From: an uncultured Bacteroidota bacterium
GTDB taxonomy: Bacteria; Bacteroidota; Bacteroidia; Bacteroidales; F082
Assembly (NCBI GenBank): GCA_903957365.1
Contig: CAJBPB010000051.1
Coordinates: 1 to 47,586 of the forward strand
DNA: 47,586 bases
Direction of reading: 5' to 3'
Both the position numbers and the translations under genes were made by a program. Shown here in pieces: positions 8,956-18,026 of this stretch (position 1 is its first letter; the number at the start of each line of letters is the position of its first letter). Under the pieces are notes generated by a model. It worked only from the letters and a program-made list of their open reading frames with translations. It was not told where the DNA came from and made no database searches.

Positions 8956-10062
8956 ATGCGCATAGAAAGAATCGAAATCCGACACACAAAAATGGATCTT
9001 GTGAGTCCGTTTACCACATCGATGGGAACTGAGTATGACGAAGAACACATCATGGTAAGAATTGATGCTGATGGTGTTACAGGCTGGGGCGAGAGCGTGG
9101 CCGAAGGAACACCGTTTTATTCTTATGAAACAGTTACCACCGCCTGGCATATCATGCAGGATTTTTTGATTCCGGCGATTATTGGAAAAGACCTGAAGGA
9201 TGTTTCGGAGGCCCTTGCTTTGTACGAAAAGGTGCGTGGTCATATGATGGCAAAAGCAGGAATTGAATCCGCACTTTGGGATGCATTTGCCAAAATCAAA
9301 GGTGTTTCATTGTCGAAAATGTTGGGTGGCACACGCGAAAAGATTGACGTTGGTGTAAGTATTGGCATTCAATCATCAGAAAGTGAATTACTTAAAAAAA
9401 TTGAAGGCTATCTGGGAGAGGGTTATAAAAGGATTAAAATAAAAATTTCGCCCGGCCACGACATGCAATATGTAAAAGCGGTCCGCAGGGAGTTTCCTGA
9501 TATTTTGTTTCAGGTAGATGCCAATTCCGCCTACACCCTGAGCGATATTGATCTGTTTAAAATGATGGATGACTTTAATCTGCTATTGATTGAACAACCA
9601 CTTGGTTATGAGGATATTTATGACCATTCAAAATTGCAACGTGAACTGAAGACTGCCATTTGTCTGGATGAAAGTATTCATTCACTGGATGACACACGGG
9701 CGGCCATAGAATTGAACAGTTGCAAGATCATCAACATCAAACCCGGACGCGTGGGTGGATTTACCGAATCGAAACTGATTCACGATTTTTGCCAAACAAT
9801 GAATGTTCCTGTTTGGCACGGAGGCATGCTGGAATCGGGCATTGGCCGTGCCGGAAATGTGGCACTTGCTTCATTGCCTAACTTTACCTTGCCAGGTGAT
9901 ATTTCGGCAAGTAAGCGATATTACAAGGAAGACATTGTTGATCCTGAGTTTGTTGTAAATCAGGATGGTACGATGGACGTCCCGAAAGGTCCCGGAATTG
10001 GTGTGAATGTGAATGAAAAAGCTCTTGAAAAAGTGACGGTAAAAAAGGCGGTTTTTTCGTGA
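8956..10062 (+). CDS. Enolase-superfamily enzyme, OSBS / N-succinylamino-acid racemase-like
   Basis: A 368-residue muconate-lactonising-subgroup enzyme. The KxK motif is K161-x-K163 in KRIKIKIS. The metal ligands are D188 (VDANSAY), E213 (LLIEQPLG) and D238 (CLDES). The opposite-face base is K262 in NIKPGRVGGF. The N-terminal capping domain (SPFTTSMG at about 17-24) and overall wording fit the o-succinylbenzoate synthase / N-succinylamino acid racemase branch, which can serve menaquinone synthesis or racemise N-acyl amino acids. No other men gene is adjacent except possibly the downstream alpha/beta hydrolase, so MenC is not proven. It starts 41 bases after the carboxypeptidase and may be cotranscribed with it. 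Confidence 0.85.
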   Translation: MRIERIEIRHTKMDLVSPFTTSMGTEYDEEHIMVRIDADGVTGWGESVAEGTPFYSYETVTTAWHIMQDFLIPAIIGKDLKDVSEALALYEKVRGHMMAKAGIESALWDAFAKIKGVSLSKMLGGTREKIDVGVSIGIQSSESELLKKIEGYLGEGYKRIKIKISPGHDMQYVKAVRREFPDILFQVDANSAYTLSDIDLFKMMDDFNLLLIEQPLGYEDIYDHSKLQRELKTAICLDESIHSLDDTRAAIELNSCKIINIKPGRVGGFTESKLIHDFCQTMNVPVWHGGMLESGIGRAGNVALASLPNFTLPGDISASKRYYKEDIVDPEFVVNQDGTMDVPKGPGIGVNVNEKALEKVTVKKAVFS

Positions 10063-10166
10063 TTTTAGATGTAAAATTACGATCAGACTGAATCATAAGA
10101 TTTAGAATTAAATGGTTTCCTTTGGGATGCAGTTTCAACCAGATCCGTTGTTCTGACAATTAATGG

Positions 10167-10174
10167 TAATTTTG
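10167..10174 (+). promoter_or_regulatory. -7 box of the alpha/beta hydrolase gene
   Basis: TAATTTTG matches TAnnTTTG and ends 22 bases before the ATG at 10197. Confidence 0.45.
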
Positions 10175-10196
10175 TCATCGTTAATTGATTAAAAAT

Positions 10197-10997
10197 ATGG
10201 ATCTTTTTTATCGTCGTTACGGAACAGAAGGCAATCAGCCTTTGATAATTTTGCACGGTCTTTTTGGAATATCTGATAACTGGGTTACTTTTGGCAGACG
10301 GATTGCGGATGAGGGTTTTGATGTGATTATTCCAGACCAGCGTAACCATGGTCACTCTCCACACAGCGATAATTTTAATTATCTGGCGCTTACCGACGAT
10401 TTATTTGATCTGATTGAAAAACTGAATCTGAAAAATATCCTGCTGATAGGTCATAGCATGGGTGGAAAAGTCGCGATGCGATTTACGCTTGAAAATCAGC
10501 AGATGGTTTCGAAATTACTTGTGGTTGATATCAGTTTGAAAGCCTACGGCGATCGTCCGCACCACAGGAATATTATAGAATCTATGCAGGCTATTGATTT
10601 TGAAACTGTTACATCGCGTAGTGAAGTGGAGGAAATACTTGCACAACGGGTCGAATCAATCAGAATCAGACAATTCCTGATGAAAAATCTGTATTGGAAA
10701 GATAAAAACACCCTGGCCTGGCGTATCAATCTCGATGGCATTGCACGCAATCTCAGCGAAATGTTTGATGCGATTGAAACAAATATCCTGTTTAGTAAAC
10801 CAACACTTTTTATTCGAGGCGGTCTGTCCGACTATATTCTTCCTGAGGATTATCCAAAGATCAGAGCAAATTTTCTCAGAGCCGAAATCTTTACAATCGA
10901 AGACGCTTCACATTGGGTACATGCTGAAGCTGCTGAACAGTTTTATCAATTGGCATCTGGTTTCCTGACCGGACAGCCAGATTGGTATCAGGATTAA
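10197..10997 (+). CDS. Alpha/beta hydrolase (YbfF/MenH-like esterase)
   Basis: A 266-residue alpha/beta hydrolase. The ATG at 10197 is preferred over a TTG at 10185. The oxyanion-hole motif HGLFG is near 20-24, the nucleophile S87 is in GHSMGGK, the acid is probably the Asp of GGLSDYI, and the His is in EDASHWVHAE. It resembles small acyl-ester/thioesterases such as YbfF. MenH (SHCHC synthase) has the same fold and the racemase/OSBS-like gene is 134 bases upstream, so a menaquinone role is possible but unproven. The stop codon overlaps that of tatC: TTAA at 10994-10997 supplies both stops of the convergent pair. Confidence 0.85.
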   Translation: MDLFYRRYGTEGNQPLIILHGLFGISDNWVTFGRRIADEGFDVIIPDQRNHGHSPHSDNFNYLALTDDLFDLIEKLNLKNILLIGHSMGGKVAMRFTLENQQMVSKLLVVDISLKAYGDRPHHRNIIESMQAIDFETVTSRSEVEEILAQRVESIRIRQFLMKNLYWKDKNTLAWRINLDGIARNLSEMFDAIETNILFSKPTLFIRGGLSDYILPEDYPKIRANFLRAEIFTIEDASHWVHAEAAEQFYQLASGFLTGQPDWYQD

Positions 10998-11818
10998 GCA
11001 GCGGCTTGCTGTTGTTTGTACACATGCTGTGAAACCAGAATACTTAACTCATACAATGCCATCAGGGGAATCGTTGTTATAATCTGAGTGAACATATCCG
11101 GTGGTGTAATAATCGCAGCAACAATAAGAAGTATTACCAGTGTGTATTTCCGGTTTTTCTTAAGGAATGATGGCGTCACAATGCCAATTTTTGTCAGAAA
11201 GTAAACCAGAACAGGCAATTCAAACACCAATCCAATTCCGAAATTCAGCGAAACAAATGTGGAAATGTATGAAGTCAGAGAAATCTGGTTTGTGACCATA
11301 TCACTTACCTGGTAACTGCTGAAGAAATTGATTGTCATTGGTATGATCATATAAAAACTAAACAGTGCACCAATGAAAAACAACAATGAACTCGAAATGA
11401 TGGCCCAGGCAGAAAGTCTTGCTTCACTTGAATGTAATGCAGGACGGATAAACCGCCATATCTGAGACAAAATAAACGGAAAAGCGATAAAAACCCCGAC
11501 AATAAAGGAAATGTACATATGTGTCATAAATTGCCCTGACATATTGATATTGATGATTTGCATTCCCAGATTTTCCATACAAATTCCTTCTATGGAGAAA
11601 TACTCACCAGCCCAGCAGAAAAACTTGTTGGTAGGAAAATCGGGTTTGGTTGGCGCCAAAACAATATAATCAAAAATGAAGTGCCGGTTTAAAAAAGCAA
11701 TGATACTAAAGACTGTTACCGCCAAAGCACTCCTTACCAGAACCTTGCGCAGTTCTTCCAGGTGATCCCAAAACGACATCGTTTTTTCATCTGGTGGAAT
11801 CGGTGTTTTTTCGGCCAT
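10994..11818 (-). CDS. tatC: Sec-independent protein translocase TatC
   Basis: A 274-residue polytopic protein. The N-terminal cytoplasmic segment carries FWDHLEELRKVLVRS, the conserved TatC signature that binds twin-arginine signal peptides. Six hydrophobic segments follow. The glutamate in the third transmembrane region (LVFELPVLVYFL) matches the family. It forms the Tat receptor with TatA/B-type proteins, which are not in this window. The first periplasmic loop is enlarged (about residues 50-90, with two cysteines), as in many Bacteroidota. A -7 box lies 19 bases upstream. Confidence 0.95.
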   Translation of the reverse strand: MAEKTPIPPDEKTMSFWDHLEELRKVLVRSALAVTVFSIIAFLNRHFIFDYIVLAPTKPDFPTNKFFCWAGEYFSIEGICMENLGMQIININMSGQFMTHMYISFIVGVFIAFPFILSQIWRFIRPALHSSEARLSAWAIISSSLLFFIGALFSFYMIIPMTINFFSSYQVSDMVTNQISLTSYISTFVSLNFGIGLVFELPVLVYFLTKIGIVTPSFLKKNRKYTLVILLIVAAIITPPDMFTQIITTIPLMALYELSILVSQHVYKQQQAAA

Positions 11819-11837
11819 GAATCATTATTTTAAGGGG

Positions 11838-11845
11838 CAAATTTA
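11838..11845 (-). promoter_or_regulatory. -7 box of tatC
   Basis: The minus strand reads TAAATTTG, 19 bases upstream of the tatC ATG. Confidence 0.5.
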
Positions 11846-11943
11846 CAAAAGTCGTCGATACAGAACGAATTATAATTTTCACAGACTTTTTAGACCGCCC
11901 ATTCAAAACCATTATCTTTTCTCGTTTCAAAAAGTATAAATGT

Positions 11944-11958
11944 AAAATGTAACATTTT
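11944..11958. promoter_or_regulatory. Perfect 7-bp palindrome between tatC and the oxidoreductase
   Basis: AAAATGT, one base, then ACATTTT form a perfect inverted repeat in the divergent 222-base gap. It could be an operator half-site pair for either gene. No regulator gene is adjacent. Confidence 0.3.
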
Positions 11959-12033
11959 GGTATAGCTTATTTGAATAACCTGGTTGTTTAACCATAACAC
12001 TCCAACCAACTTTAAAATCTGAACATGAATTCC

Positions 12034-12041
12034 TACATTTG
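12034..12041 (+). promoter_or_regulatory. -7 box of the FAD oxidoreductase gene
   Basis: TACATTTG ends at 12041, so the GTG at 12041 shares its first base with the box. This makes the ATG at 12056 the better start, with a very short leader. Confidence 0.45.
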
Positions 12042-12055
12042 TGAAAAATCAGTCC

Positions 12056-13234
12056 ATGCAAAGTTTTTATGATTATATCGTTATAGGTGCAGGAATAGCT
12101 GGTATAAAAGCCGCCGAAACAATCAGAAAATTCGATATTTCAGGTAAAATTCTGATGATAAATGCCGAAGATCGCATGCCTTATAAGCGGACTTCGATCA
12201 GTAAAAGACTATCGGCCGGTTTTCAGAAAGAGGAACTGGCGCTAAAACCGGATGAATGGTTTGTACAACAGACAATCGAAATGGTTTTTGGAGAAGTTAC
12301 TCAGATTCTGTTACCAACGAAACAAATTACAATTGATAATCAGGTAATTCGATGGAATAAACTTGTTCTCTGTGTAGGATCTAAACCTGTTGAAATTGAT
12401 TCAGATCATAATAAAAGTGCCGGAATATTTTACTTCAGAAATGCAGCAGATGTAGATATTATTCGTTCACAAATTAACAGGAATGATGAAATCGTCGTTA
12501 TTGGTGGCGGAGTTCAGGGTATCGAACTAACCGAACAGATGCTTTTACTTGGCAACAAAGTAAGTTTGATCCATCATGATAATTTCTTGATGAACAGGTA
12601 TTTTGATGGTTTTATGTCGGATCACCTGCATAATCTGCTGACTGAAAATGGTGTGAAAGTGTTCTTGAAAACCAAAGTAAAAACGATTTTAAAAACAGAC
12701 AATCAAGGCTTTACAATTGAGACTGATCAAAATATTCCAGTGCATTGTGATAAAATCATCGTTAGCATCGGAACCAGACCTGATATTGATCTTGCCAAAC
12801 TTGCCGGATTGAAAACAAACAAAGGGATACTGGTTGATCTGTTTTTATTGACTTCCCATCCTGATGTTTATGCAGCTGGTGATGTGGCCGAACATCCTGA
12901 TGGTTTGGTAACTGGCTTGTGGCATGCCGCTGAAAAACAAGGAGTTATTGCTGGTGCAAACGCTGCTGGTCAGAATATGCAATTTGAAAATACTATTTTC
13001 AGACTCAAACTAAACGCATTTAATCAGTATTATTTTTCGGTGAATCCAAAAATCAGCGATCCTGATTCCGAATCCATGGTTATCAGGAAAGATGAAAAGT
13101 ACTATCGTTTCTTTTTCAATGAAAATTGTTTGCAGGGGGCTTTGATGATGAACGACAAAGACAATGCGAAATCTCTGGAAGAAGCCGTCCGGATGTTGCG
13201 AAACAGAAAAGAAGTATCAGAAGCTTTTAGTTGA
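12056..13234 (+). CDS. FAD/NAD(P)-dependent oxidoreductase (nitrite/rubredoxin reductase-like)
   Basis: A 392-residue pyridine-nucleotide disulfide oxidoreductase-class flavoprotein. The FAD-binding GxGxxG is at residues 11-16 (GAGIAG in YIVIGAGIAGIKAAE). The NAD(P) dinucleotide fold is VVIGGGVQGIELTEQ in the middle. The second FAD contact is VYAAGDVAEH. The architecture matches NirB N-terminal, rubredoxin and ferredoxin reductases, which move electrons from NAD(P)H to a small redox protein. No CxxC redox disulfide is seen. The electron acceptor is not encoded next door. I placed the start at ATG 12056 because the in-frame GTG at 12041 overlaps a promoter box. Confidence 0.85.
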   Translation: MQSFYDYIVIGAGIAGIKAAETIRKFDISGKILMINAEDRMPYKRTSISKRLSAGFQKEELALKPDEWFVQQTIEMVFGEVTQILLPTKQITIDNQVIRWNKLVLCVGSKPVEIDSDHNKSAGIFYFRNAADVDIIRSQINRNDEIVVIGGGVQGIELTEQMLLLGNKVSLIHHDNFLMNRYFDGFMSDHLHNLLTENGVKVFLKTKVKTILKTDNQGFTIETDQNIPVHCDKIIVSIGTRPDIDLAKLAGLKTNKGILVDLFLLTSHPDVYAAGDVAEHPDGLVTGLWHAAEKQGVIAGANAAGQNMQFENTIFRLKLNAFNQYYFSVNPKISDPDSESMVIRKDEKYYRFFFNENCLQGALMMNDKDNAKSLEEAVRMLRNRKEVSEAFS

Positions 13235-13299
13235 TTTACAAGTTCCTTTTCTCTGAATTATTTATAGTGTTTTGTGGTTTTCGATTTCTGAATTAATCC

Positions 13300-13307
13300 T
13301 ACCTTTG
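13300..13307 (+). promoter_or_regulatory. -7 box of the mrp-nfu operon
   Basis: TACCTTTG matches TAnnTTTG 46 bases before the mrp ATG. A TTTG at 13271-13274 is a candidate -33 element with rather long spacing (25 bases). Confidence 0.5.
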
Positions 13308-13353
13308 CCACATTCATTTGTCATTATATTTATAAAGTCTAAGTAAGAATAGA

Positions 13354-14394
13354 ATGTTATTAACGAAGAGTCAGGTAATAGAAGTCTTGAAAGGAGTTAT
13401 TTATTTTGCAAAGGGTGACAATATTGTCAATCTGGGCATGATCGATGATTTCGAAACAGGAGAAGATGAAGTAAAACTCAGAATTGTTTTCCCGCGGTTA
13501 GATGAGCCAGCAGTAAATATCGTTTCAAATTCAGCAAAGAAGGCCATTCAGGATGCTTTTGGGGCTCATGTGGAAGTTAAAATCACGCCTGTTAGTGAGA
13601 AGGAAAAAGGCCGTGGTCCATTGGCCGGAGTTAGGAATATTATCGCCATTGCTTCAGGGAAGGGCGGAGTCGGAAAATCAACAGTAGCAGCAAATCTGGC
13701 TATTGCATTGGCAAGGTCAGGTGCAAAAGTTGGCCTGGTGGATGCAGATATTTATGGACCTTCAGTTCCAATGATGTTTGGAATTGGTGACGAGCAGCCA
13801 GGAGTTTACGAACGCGAAGGAAAGCCAACCATCATTCCAATCGAGAAATATGGAATCCGTTTGCTTTCGATTGGTTTTTTTGTTGATACTGACAAAGCGT
13901 TGATTTGGCGCGGACCGATGGCAACAAGTGCCTTGAACCAATTGTTGCGTGATGCTGATTGGGGCATTCTCGATTATCTTGTGATTGACCTGCCTCCGGG
14001 AACCGGTGATATCCAGCTTACCCTTGCACAATCGTATTCCATAACCGGTGCAATCATTGTCACTACTCCTCAAAAAGTCGCTTTTGCAGATGTAATCCGC
14101 GCTGCAGCAATGTTCAGACAGGAGAAACTTACAATACCGTTATTGGGATTGATTGAGAATATGGCATATTTCAGTCCTTCAGATATGCCTGAAAAACAGT
14201 ATTTTATTTTTGGAAAAGGACAGGGCGAAACATTTGCAAATCAATTGGGTATTCCATTGCTCGGGCAAATACCATTGGTTGAATCAATTTCGGCATCAGG
14301 TGATGGTGGCAGTCCCATCGCGTTAGATGAAAATTCACCCGTAACAAAAGCCTTTGATAAAATTGCCCTTGAAATAAAAAGGCAGATACCTTAG
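13354..14394 (+). CDS. mrp: Mrp/ApbC/NBP35-family Fe-S cluster carrier ATPase
   Basis: A 346-residue P-loop protein. Residues 1-80 or so form the MIP18/DUF59-like N-terminal domain. The deviant Walker A GKGGVGKS lies at 102-109, [14 protein letters not shown] follows, and the [12 protein letters not shown] switch region is present. These proteins bind and transfer [4Fe-4S] clusters. The following gene encodes an NFU scaffold 36 bases downstream, so the pair forms a small Fe-S maturation operon. The C-terminal CxxC found in many Mrp proteins is not evident ([20 protein letters not shown] instead of a Cys pair), which is common in this phylum. Confidence 0.93.
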   Translation: MLLTKSQVIEVLKGVIYFAKGDNIVNLGMIDDFETGEDEVKLRIVFPRLDEPAVNIVSNSAKKAIQDAFGAHVEVKITPVSEKEKGRGPLAGVRNIIAIASGKGGVGKSTVAANLAIALARSGAKVGLVDADIYGPSVPMMFGIGDEQPGVYEREGKPTIIPIEKYGIRLLSIGFFVDTDKALIWRGPMATSALNQLLRDADWGILDYLVIDLPPGTGDIQLTLAQSYSITGAIIVTTPQKVAFADVIRAAAMFRQEKLTIPLLGLIENMAYFSPSDMPEKQYFIFGKGQGETFANQLGIPLLGQIPLVESISASGDGGSPIALDENSPVTKAFDKIALEIKRQIP

Positions 14395-14430
14395 TTTAAT
14401 ATATTGAATATCATATAAATACATAATATT

Positions 14431-14679
14431 ATGTTAGAAAACAATCTTGAATTGACCAATAAAGTTAAAAACCTGATTGAACAGGTTCGCCCTTATCTAC
14501 AACAAGACGGCGGCGACATTAATTTTGTTGAAATAACTGATGATTTCATCGTAAATGTTGAATTGACCGGTGCATGTGGAAGTTGTCCCTACAGTACAAT
14601 GACCCTGAAAAATGGAGTAGAAAATACCATTCGCAAAGCCATCCCTGAAATCATGGGAGTCGAAGCAATCAATCTGTAA
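14431..14679 (+). CDS. NifU C-terminal domain (NFU) Fe-S scaffold
   Basis: An 82-residue single-domain NFU protein. The cluster ligands are C49 and C52 in TGACGSCPYSTMT, and RPYLQQDGGDINFVEI is the conserved first half. A homodimer would hold a [4Fe-4S] cluster for delivery to apoproteins. It lies directly downstream of mrp on the same strand, supporting a shared role. The length is typical for standalone NFU domains. Confidence 0.95.
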   Translation: MLENNLELTNKVKNLIEQVRPYLQQDGGDINFVEITDDFIVNVELTGACGSCPYSTMTLKNGVENTIRKAIPEIMGVEAINL

Positions 14680-14729
14680 TTAAAAAGCTGAAAAACATAA
14701 ACTTCAGTTCATACGAAAGTACGGCATTT

Positions 14730-16367
14730 TCATGAGAGATACCTTGCTACAATAGGCATCCGGCGTCCCATACCAAATGCTTTTGGAGTTATACGAAGGA
14801 TTGGAGGTGTTTGATGTCGTTTATATTCGTTCGTATTCACGAGTTTTAATACACGGTTAATAATTTTCTCGTCAAGGCCCAGGGCAATCAGTTCCTTTGG
14901 GCCTTTTCTGCATTCAATGTATTGATAAAGAATCTGATCGAGAATCTCATAATCGGGCAAACTATCGCTGTCTTTCTGGTTAGGACGAAGTTCTGCTGAA
15001 GGTGGTTTGGTAATTGTGTTGAAAGGAATCACTTCATTGTCTTTGTTGATGTAGTTAGCCAATTCAAAAACCCTGGTTTTGTAAACATCACCCAAAACAG
15101 ACAGACCACCGTTCATATCACCGTACAAAGTTCCATATCCAACAGCGGCCTCACTTTTATTACTGGTATTCAATACGATATGACCGAATTTATTCGACAA
15201 AGCCATCAGCAATACTCCACGTATCCGTGCCTGAATATTCTCTTCGGCTATGCCAAACGGTAAATCCTTAAATTCAGTTTCAAGCTGATTTTCAAATGAT
15301 TCATATAGTTTTTTAATAGGAATGGTTTTGTAAGGACTTCCTAAATTCAAAGCCAGCTGCAATGCATCAGCCACCGAGTGATCAGATGAATATTGAGAAG
15401 GCATCAAAACACCTAGTACATTTTCGGCTCCCAATGCTCTGGCTGCCAACACCATTGTTACGGCAGAATCAATGCCACCCGACAAACCCAAAACAGCTTT
15501 ACTGAAGCCGAGTTTTTCGAAATAGTTCTTAATACCCATCACCAGGGCATCATGGATCAATTCAATTTCCGAATGAACCTTCATTGTATTTTCAGCAAAA
15601 ATTTCATTCATTAAAGCATCTGTATCAATCATTTGCATCTCTTCCTTAAAGAATGAAAGTTGTGTAACGATTTGATTACCAGATGATATTACCATCGAAC
15701 CTCCGTCAAAAAGTAATTCGGTTTGTGCGCCAACGTGGTTCACATAAATCAATGGAATTTCATATTTTTCAACATTCTTTTTCAGGACCTCTGTTCTTGC
15801 TTTGGCCTGACGATAATCGAATGGAGATGCGGCAATATTGATCATAAAGTCTGGCTGACTTTTCATCAACTCATCCATCGGATTGACAGTGTACAGAGGA
15901 TCGTTTCCAATATTCCAAAGATCTTCACAAACGGTTAATGCGATCTTTTTACCTTTAAAATGAAGCACTTCAAATTCTGAAGACGGCTCAAAATAGCGGT
16001 ATTCGTCGAACACATCATAGTTTGGCAACAACGCCTTCTTGAAATACTGAACCTTTCCATCCGATATAAAAGCAGCCGCATTGAACAGTGGTTTTCCTTT
16101 TTCGGCATGGTTACGGATCGGGACACCGACAATTATTGCAATATTTCCGCATTTTAAAGCGATAGTCGAAACAGCATCCTGACAACGATCAATGAAATCG
16201 TCGAACTCGAGAAAATCACGGGGAGGATATCCTGACACTGCCAGTTCGGCAAACACGATTAGTTCGGCACCGAGCAACCGGGCTTCATTGGCTGCATTGA
16301 TGATTTTCTGGATATTGATTTCAAAATTTCCAATATGGTAATTAAGCTGTGCAAGTGCAATCTTCAT
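14730..16367 (-). CDS. nadE: Glutamine-dependent NAD+ synthetase
   Basis: A 545-residue two-domain enzyme that converts nicotinate adenine dinucleotide to NAD+ with ATP and glutamine. The N-terminal nitrilase-type glutaminase has E41 (VFAELAVSGYPPRD), K111 (YFKKALLPNYDVFDE) and C147 (LTVCEDLW). The C-terminal synthetase has the PP-loop SGGIDS at 296-301 and later NTSNKSE and KPPSAELRPNQKD. The length fits the bacterial glutaminase-fused form. It starts only 9 bases after the stop of an outer-membrane barrel gene on the same strand, so it is probably translated from that transcript. It converges with nfu. Confidence 0.95.
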   Translation of the reverse strand: MKIALAQLNYHIGNFEINIQKIINAANEARLLGAELIVFAELAVSGYPPRDFLEFDDFIDRCQDAVSTIALKCGNIAIIVGVPIRNHAEKGKPLFNAAAFISDGKVQYFKKALLPNYDVFDEYRYFEPSSEFEVLHFKGKKIALTVCEDLWNIGNDPLYTVNPMDELMKSQPDFMINIAASPFDYRQAKARTEVLKKNVEKYEIPLIYVNHVGAQTELLFDGGSMVISSGNQIVTQLSFFKEEMQMIDTDALMNEIFAENTMKVHSEIELIHDALVMGIKNYFEKLGFSKAVLGLSGGIDSAVTMVLAARALGAENVLGVLMPSQYSSDHSVADALQLALNLGSPYKTIPIKKLYESFENQLETEFKDLPFGIAEENIQARIRGVLLMALSNKFGHIVLNTSNKSEAAVGYGTLYGDMNGGLSVLGDVYKTRVFELANYINKDNEVIPFNTITKPPSAELRPNQKDSDSLPDYEILDQILYQYIECRKGPKELIALGLDEKIINRVLKLVNTNEYKRHQTPPILRITPKAFGMGRRMPIVARYLS

Positions 16368-16376
16368 CTGGATCAG

Positions 16377-17081
16377 TTAAAAAAGGAAGCAAACCTGTAA
16401 TTCGATAAAATTTGAAATGGCTTTCTGTTCAATAGAGCTATCCACGGTATTCTGGTCTTTTAAAATATCAAAGAAATTATTATCGAAACGCAGACCTGTG
16501 GTTAGTTTATTGGATGATCCCAGTGAATATTCAAGACCGGCACCAAGTATAAGTGATTCACGTGTGAGCCGGTATTCATTGCTCACATCGGCTTTTGTAG
16601 TTTCCTCAATCAGTACACCATCTTCATAAAAAGTATCACTTGCTTTTGCATCGATTAAAAATCCAAGTCCGAAACCAATTTCACCATAAAAACTGAGGCT
16701 GTTCGATTCTTCTGTTTTCATTCTGAAAACAAGCGGAACCTGAATATATTTAGTTGATAAACTGCGATTGAGCGTACCAACAATATTTCCACTAGCACCA
16801 TCTGTTTCGGGAATCTGGTGCGGGTAATGGTATGCACCCTGCAGGAAAATAACATTAAAACCTGTATTCATCCAATAGTTTTCCATAAGATGAATATCAC
16901 CGATGAAACCCCAGGTGAAGCCTATCTTAACACCATCGCCAACATAACCCTCAGCATTTGGTTTGATCCAGCCAAGGTTGGGAGCTGCTTTAAATCCAAA
17001 CCGAAAAGCTTTTTCCTGGGCATGAATCAACTGTGTGAAAATGAGGAAAATGAGGAAAATAAATAAAATTCTTTTTGCCAT
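16377..17081 (-). CDS. Outer-membrane beta-barrel protein (PorT/OmpW-like fold)
   Basis: A 234-residue protein with a signal peptide (MAKRILFIFLIFLIFTQLIHA, cut before QEKAF). Alternating amphipathic strands follow, with aromatic girdles (FRFGFKAAPNLGW, YIQVPLVFRMK) and a final strand ending in CFLF, the terminal-aromatic pattern of outer-membrane barrels. It matches the Bacteroidota porin-family beta-barrel (OMP_b-brl) group of 8-10 strands. The function is unknown. It is the first gene of a transcript that runs on into nadE, with 9 bases between them. Confidence 0.8.
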   Translation of the reverse strand: MAKRILFIFLIFLIFTQLIHAQEKAFRFGFKAAPNLGWIKPNAEGYVGDGVKIGFTWGFIGDIHLMENYWMNTGFNVIFLQGAYHYPHQIPETDGASGNIVGTLNRSLSTKYIQVPLVFRMKTEESNSLSFYGEIGFGLGFLIDAKASDTFYEDGVLIEETTKADVSNEYRLTRESLILGAGLEYSLGSSNKLTTGLRFDNNFFDILKDQNTVDSSIEQKAISNFIELQVCFLF

Positions 17082-17250
17082 ATAATTGTTGTGTTTTAAT
17101 TTGATTTACTGTGTAAAGGTAATTCAACCAATTCATTCTATCGATATCGGATCACTTAGTTTTGAGTAGATAACTGTTCATAAACAGAAACTGAATTATG
17201 GAAAAAGATTTCGTTTTGTACAAAAACTTGTATTCAAAATATTGTTTCAT

Positions 17251-17258
17251 TATTTTTG
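17251..17258 (+). promoter_or_regulatory. -7 box of the 17281 barrel gene
   Basis: TATTTTTG matches TAnnTTTG. TTG at 17228-17230 lies 20 bases upstream as a candidate -33. The ATG is 22 bases downstream. Confidence 0.5.
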
Positions 17259-17280
17259 TTCAATATTAAAACAAAAAAAC

Positions 17281-17907
17281 ATGAAAAAATTAATGCTTGT
17301 TGCCATTTTATTCAGCTTAAGTTGCGGATTAATGGCCCAGATTTCACTCGGACCAAAGATTGGATATACCACTGGTAAATTATCAACTGATAAAAGTGAT
17401 ATAACAACATCACTCAAAAACAGTTTTTTATTTGGTGCTTTTCTTCGGTTAGGGGATAAATTTTATCTGCAGCCTGAAATCAACTGGTACACAGCTGGTG
17501 GAGTCTTTAAATCGCCAAGTATCACCGACGGAATCAGTCCGGTTGAAGACGAGGTAGCATTGAAGTCAATTCAGATTCCATTGTATATAGGTTGGAAAAT
17601 GATCGACCTCAAATTGGTTCAAATCAGAGCACAGGCTGGTCCTACAGCGAGCATAATAACTGATAAAACGATCAATCCGCTTGCCCCAAATCAAACTGTT
17701 ACAGTAATTAAAGACACTGATATTAAGGATGTTATTTGGGGTTTGCAGTTTGGCGCCGGGGTTGATGTACTCATGTTTACTCTGGATGTTCAATATATGC
17801 TTGGATTAAATAAAGTGATCGGAGATATTGTTGTTGATGGGACAACAGTTAAATTTGACTCAAAACAGCAAGGGTTTATGGTTACTCTTGGTTGGAAAAT
17901 CATCTGA
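17281..17907 (+). CDS. Outer-membrane beta-barrel protein (PorT family-like)
   Basis: A 208-residue protein. The ATG at 17281 is preferred because it opens a clean signal peptide (MKKLMLVAILFSLSCGLMAQ, cut after AQ) and sits at a normal distance from the -7 box. The mature part repeats barrel strands such as LGPKIGYTTG, FLFGAFLRLG, KFYLQPEINWYT and IQIPLYIGWK, and ends in GFMVTLGWKII. It is close in style to the PorT/outer-membrane-beta-barrel family common in Bacteroidota but shares no direct relation in order with the divergent barrel gene upstream. The ligand or partner is unknown. A strong hairpin terminator follows. Confidence 0.8.
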   Translation: MKKLMLVAILFSLSCGLMAQISLGPKIGYTTGKLSTDKSDITTSLKNSFLFGAFLRLGDKFYLQPEINWYTAGGVFKSPSITDGISPVEDEVALKSIQIPLYIGWKMIDLKLVQIRAQAGPTASIITDKTINPLAPNQTVTVIKDTDIKDVIWGLQFGAGVDVLMFTLDVQYMLGLNKVIGDIVVDGTTVKFDSKQQGFMVTLGWKII

Positions 17908-17926
17908 TAATCAATTTTGAAATTAT

Positions 17927-17956
17927 AAAAACCGCCAACTTTCAGGCGGTTTTTTT
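17927..17956 (+). terminator. Rho-independent terminator
   Basis: ACCGCC (17931-17936) pairs with GGCGGT (17945-17950) around an 8-base loop. Flanking A and T runs extend the stem and give the U-tract. It ends the barrel gene transcript. Confidence 0.85.
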
Positions 17957-18026
17957 GTTTGTATATTTTATGAACAATGAAATGAGCAAAGTTTCGTTTT
18001 GCTTCTTTTTATAACATTTTTTTACA

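Noticed and set aside
10994-11818. Complete tat operon
   Set aside because: Only tatC is here. No TatA/TatB-type short membrane protein is seen in the neighbouring gaps.
12041-12055. GTG start for the FAD oxidoreductase, adding five residues
   Set aside because: The GTG overlaps a TACATTTG -7 box, and family proteins begin close to the YDYIVIGAG motif, so ATG 12056 fits better.
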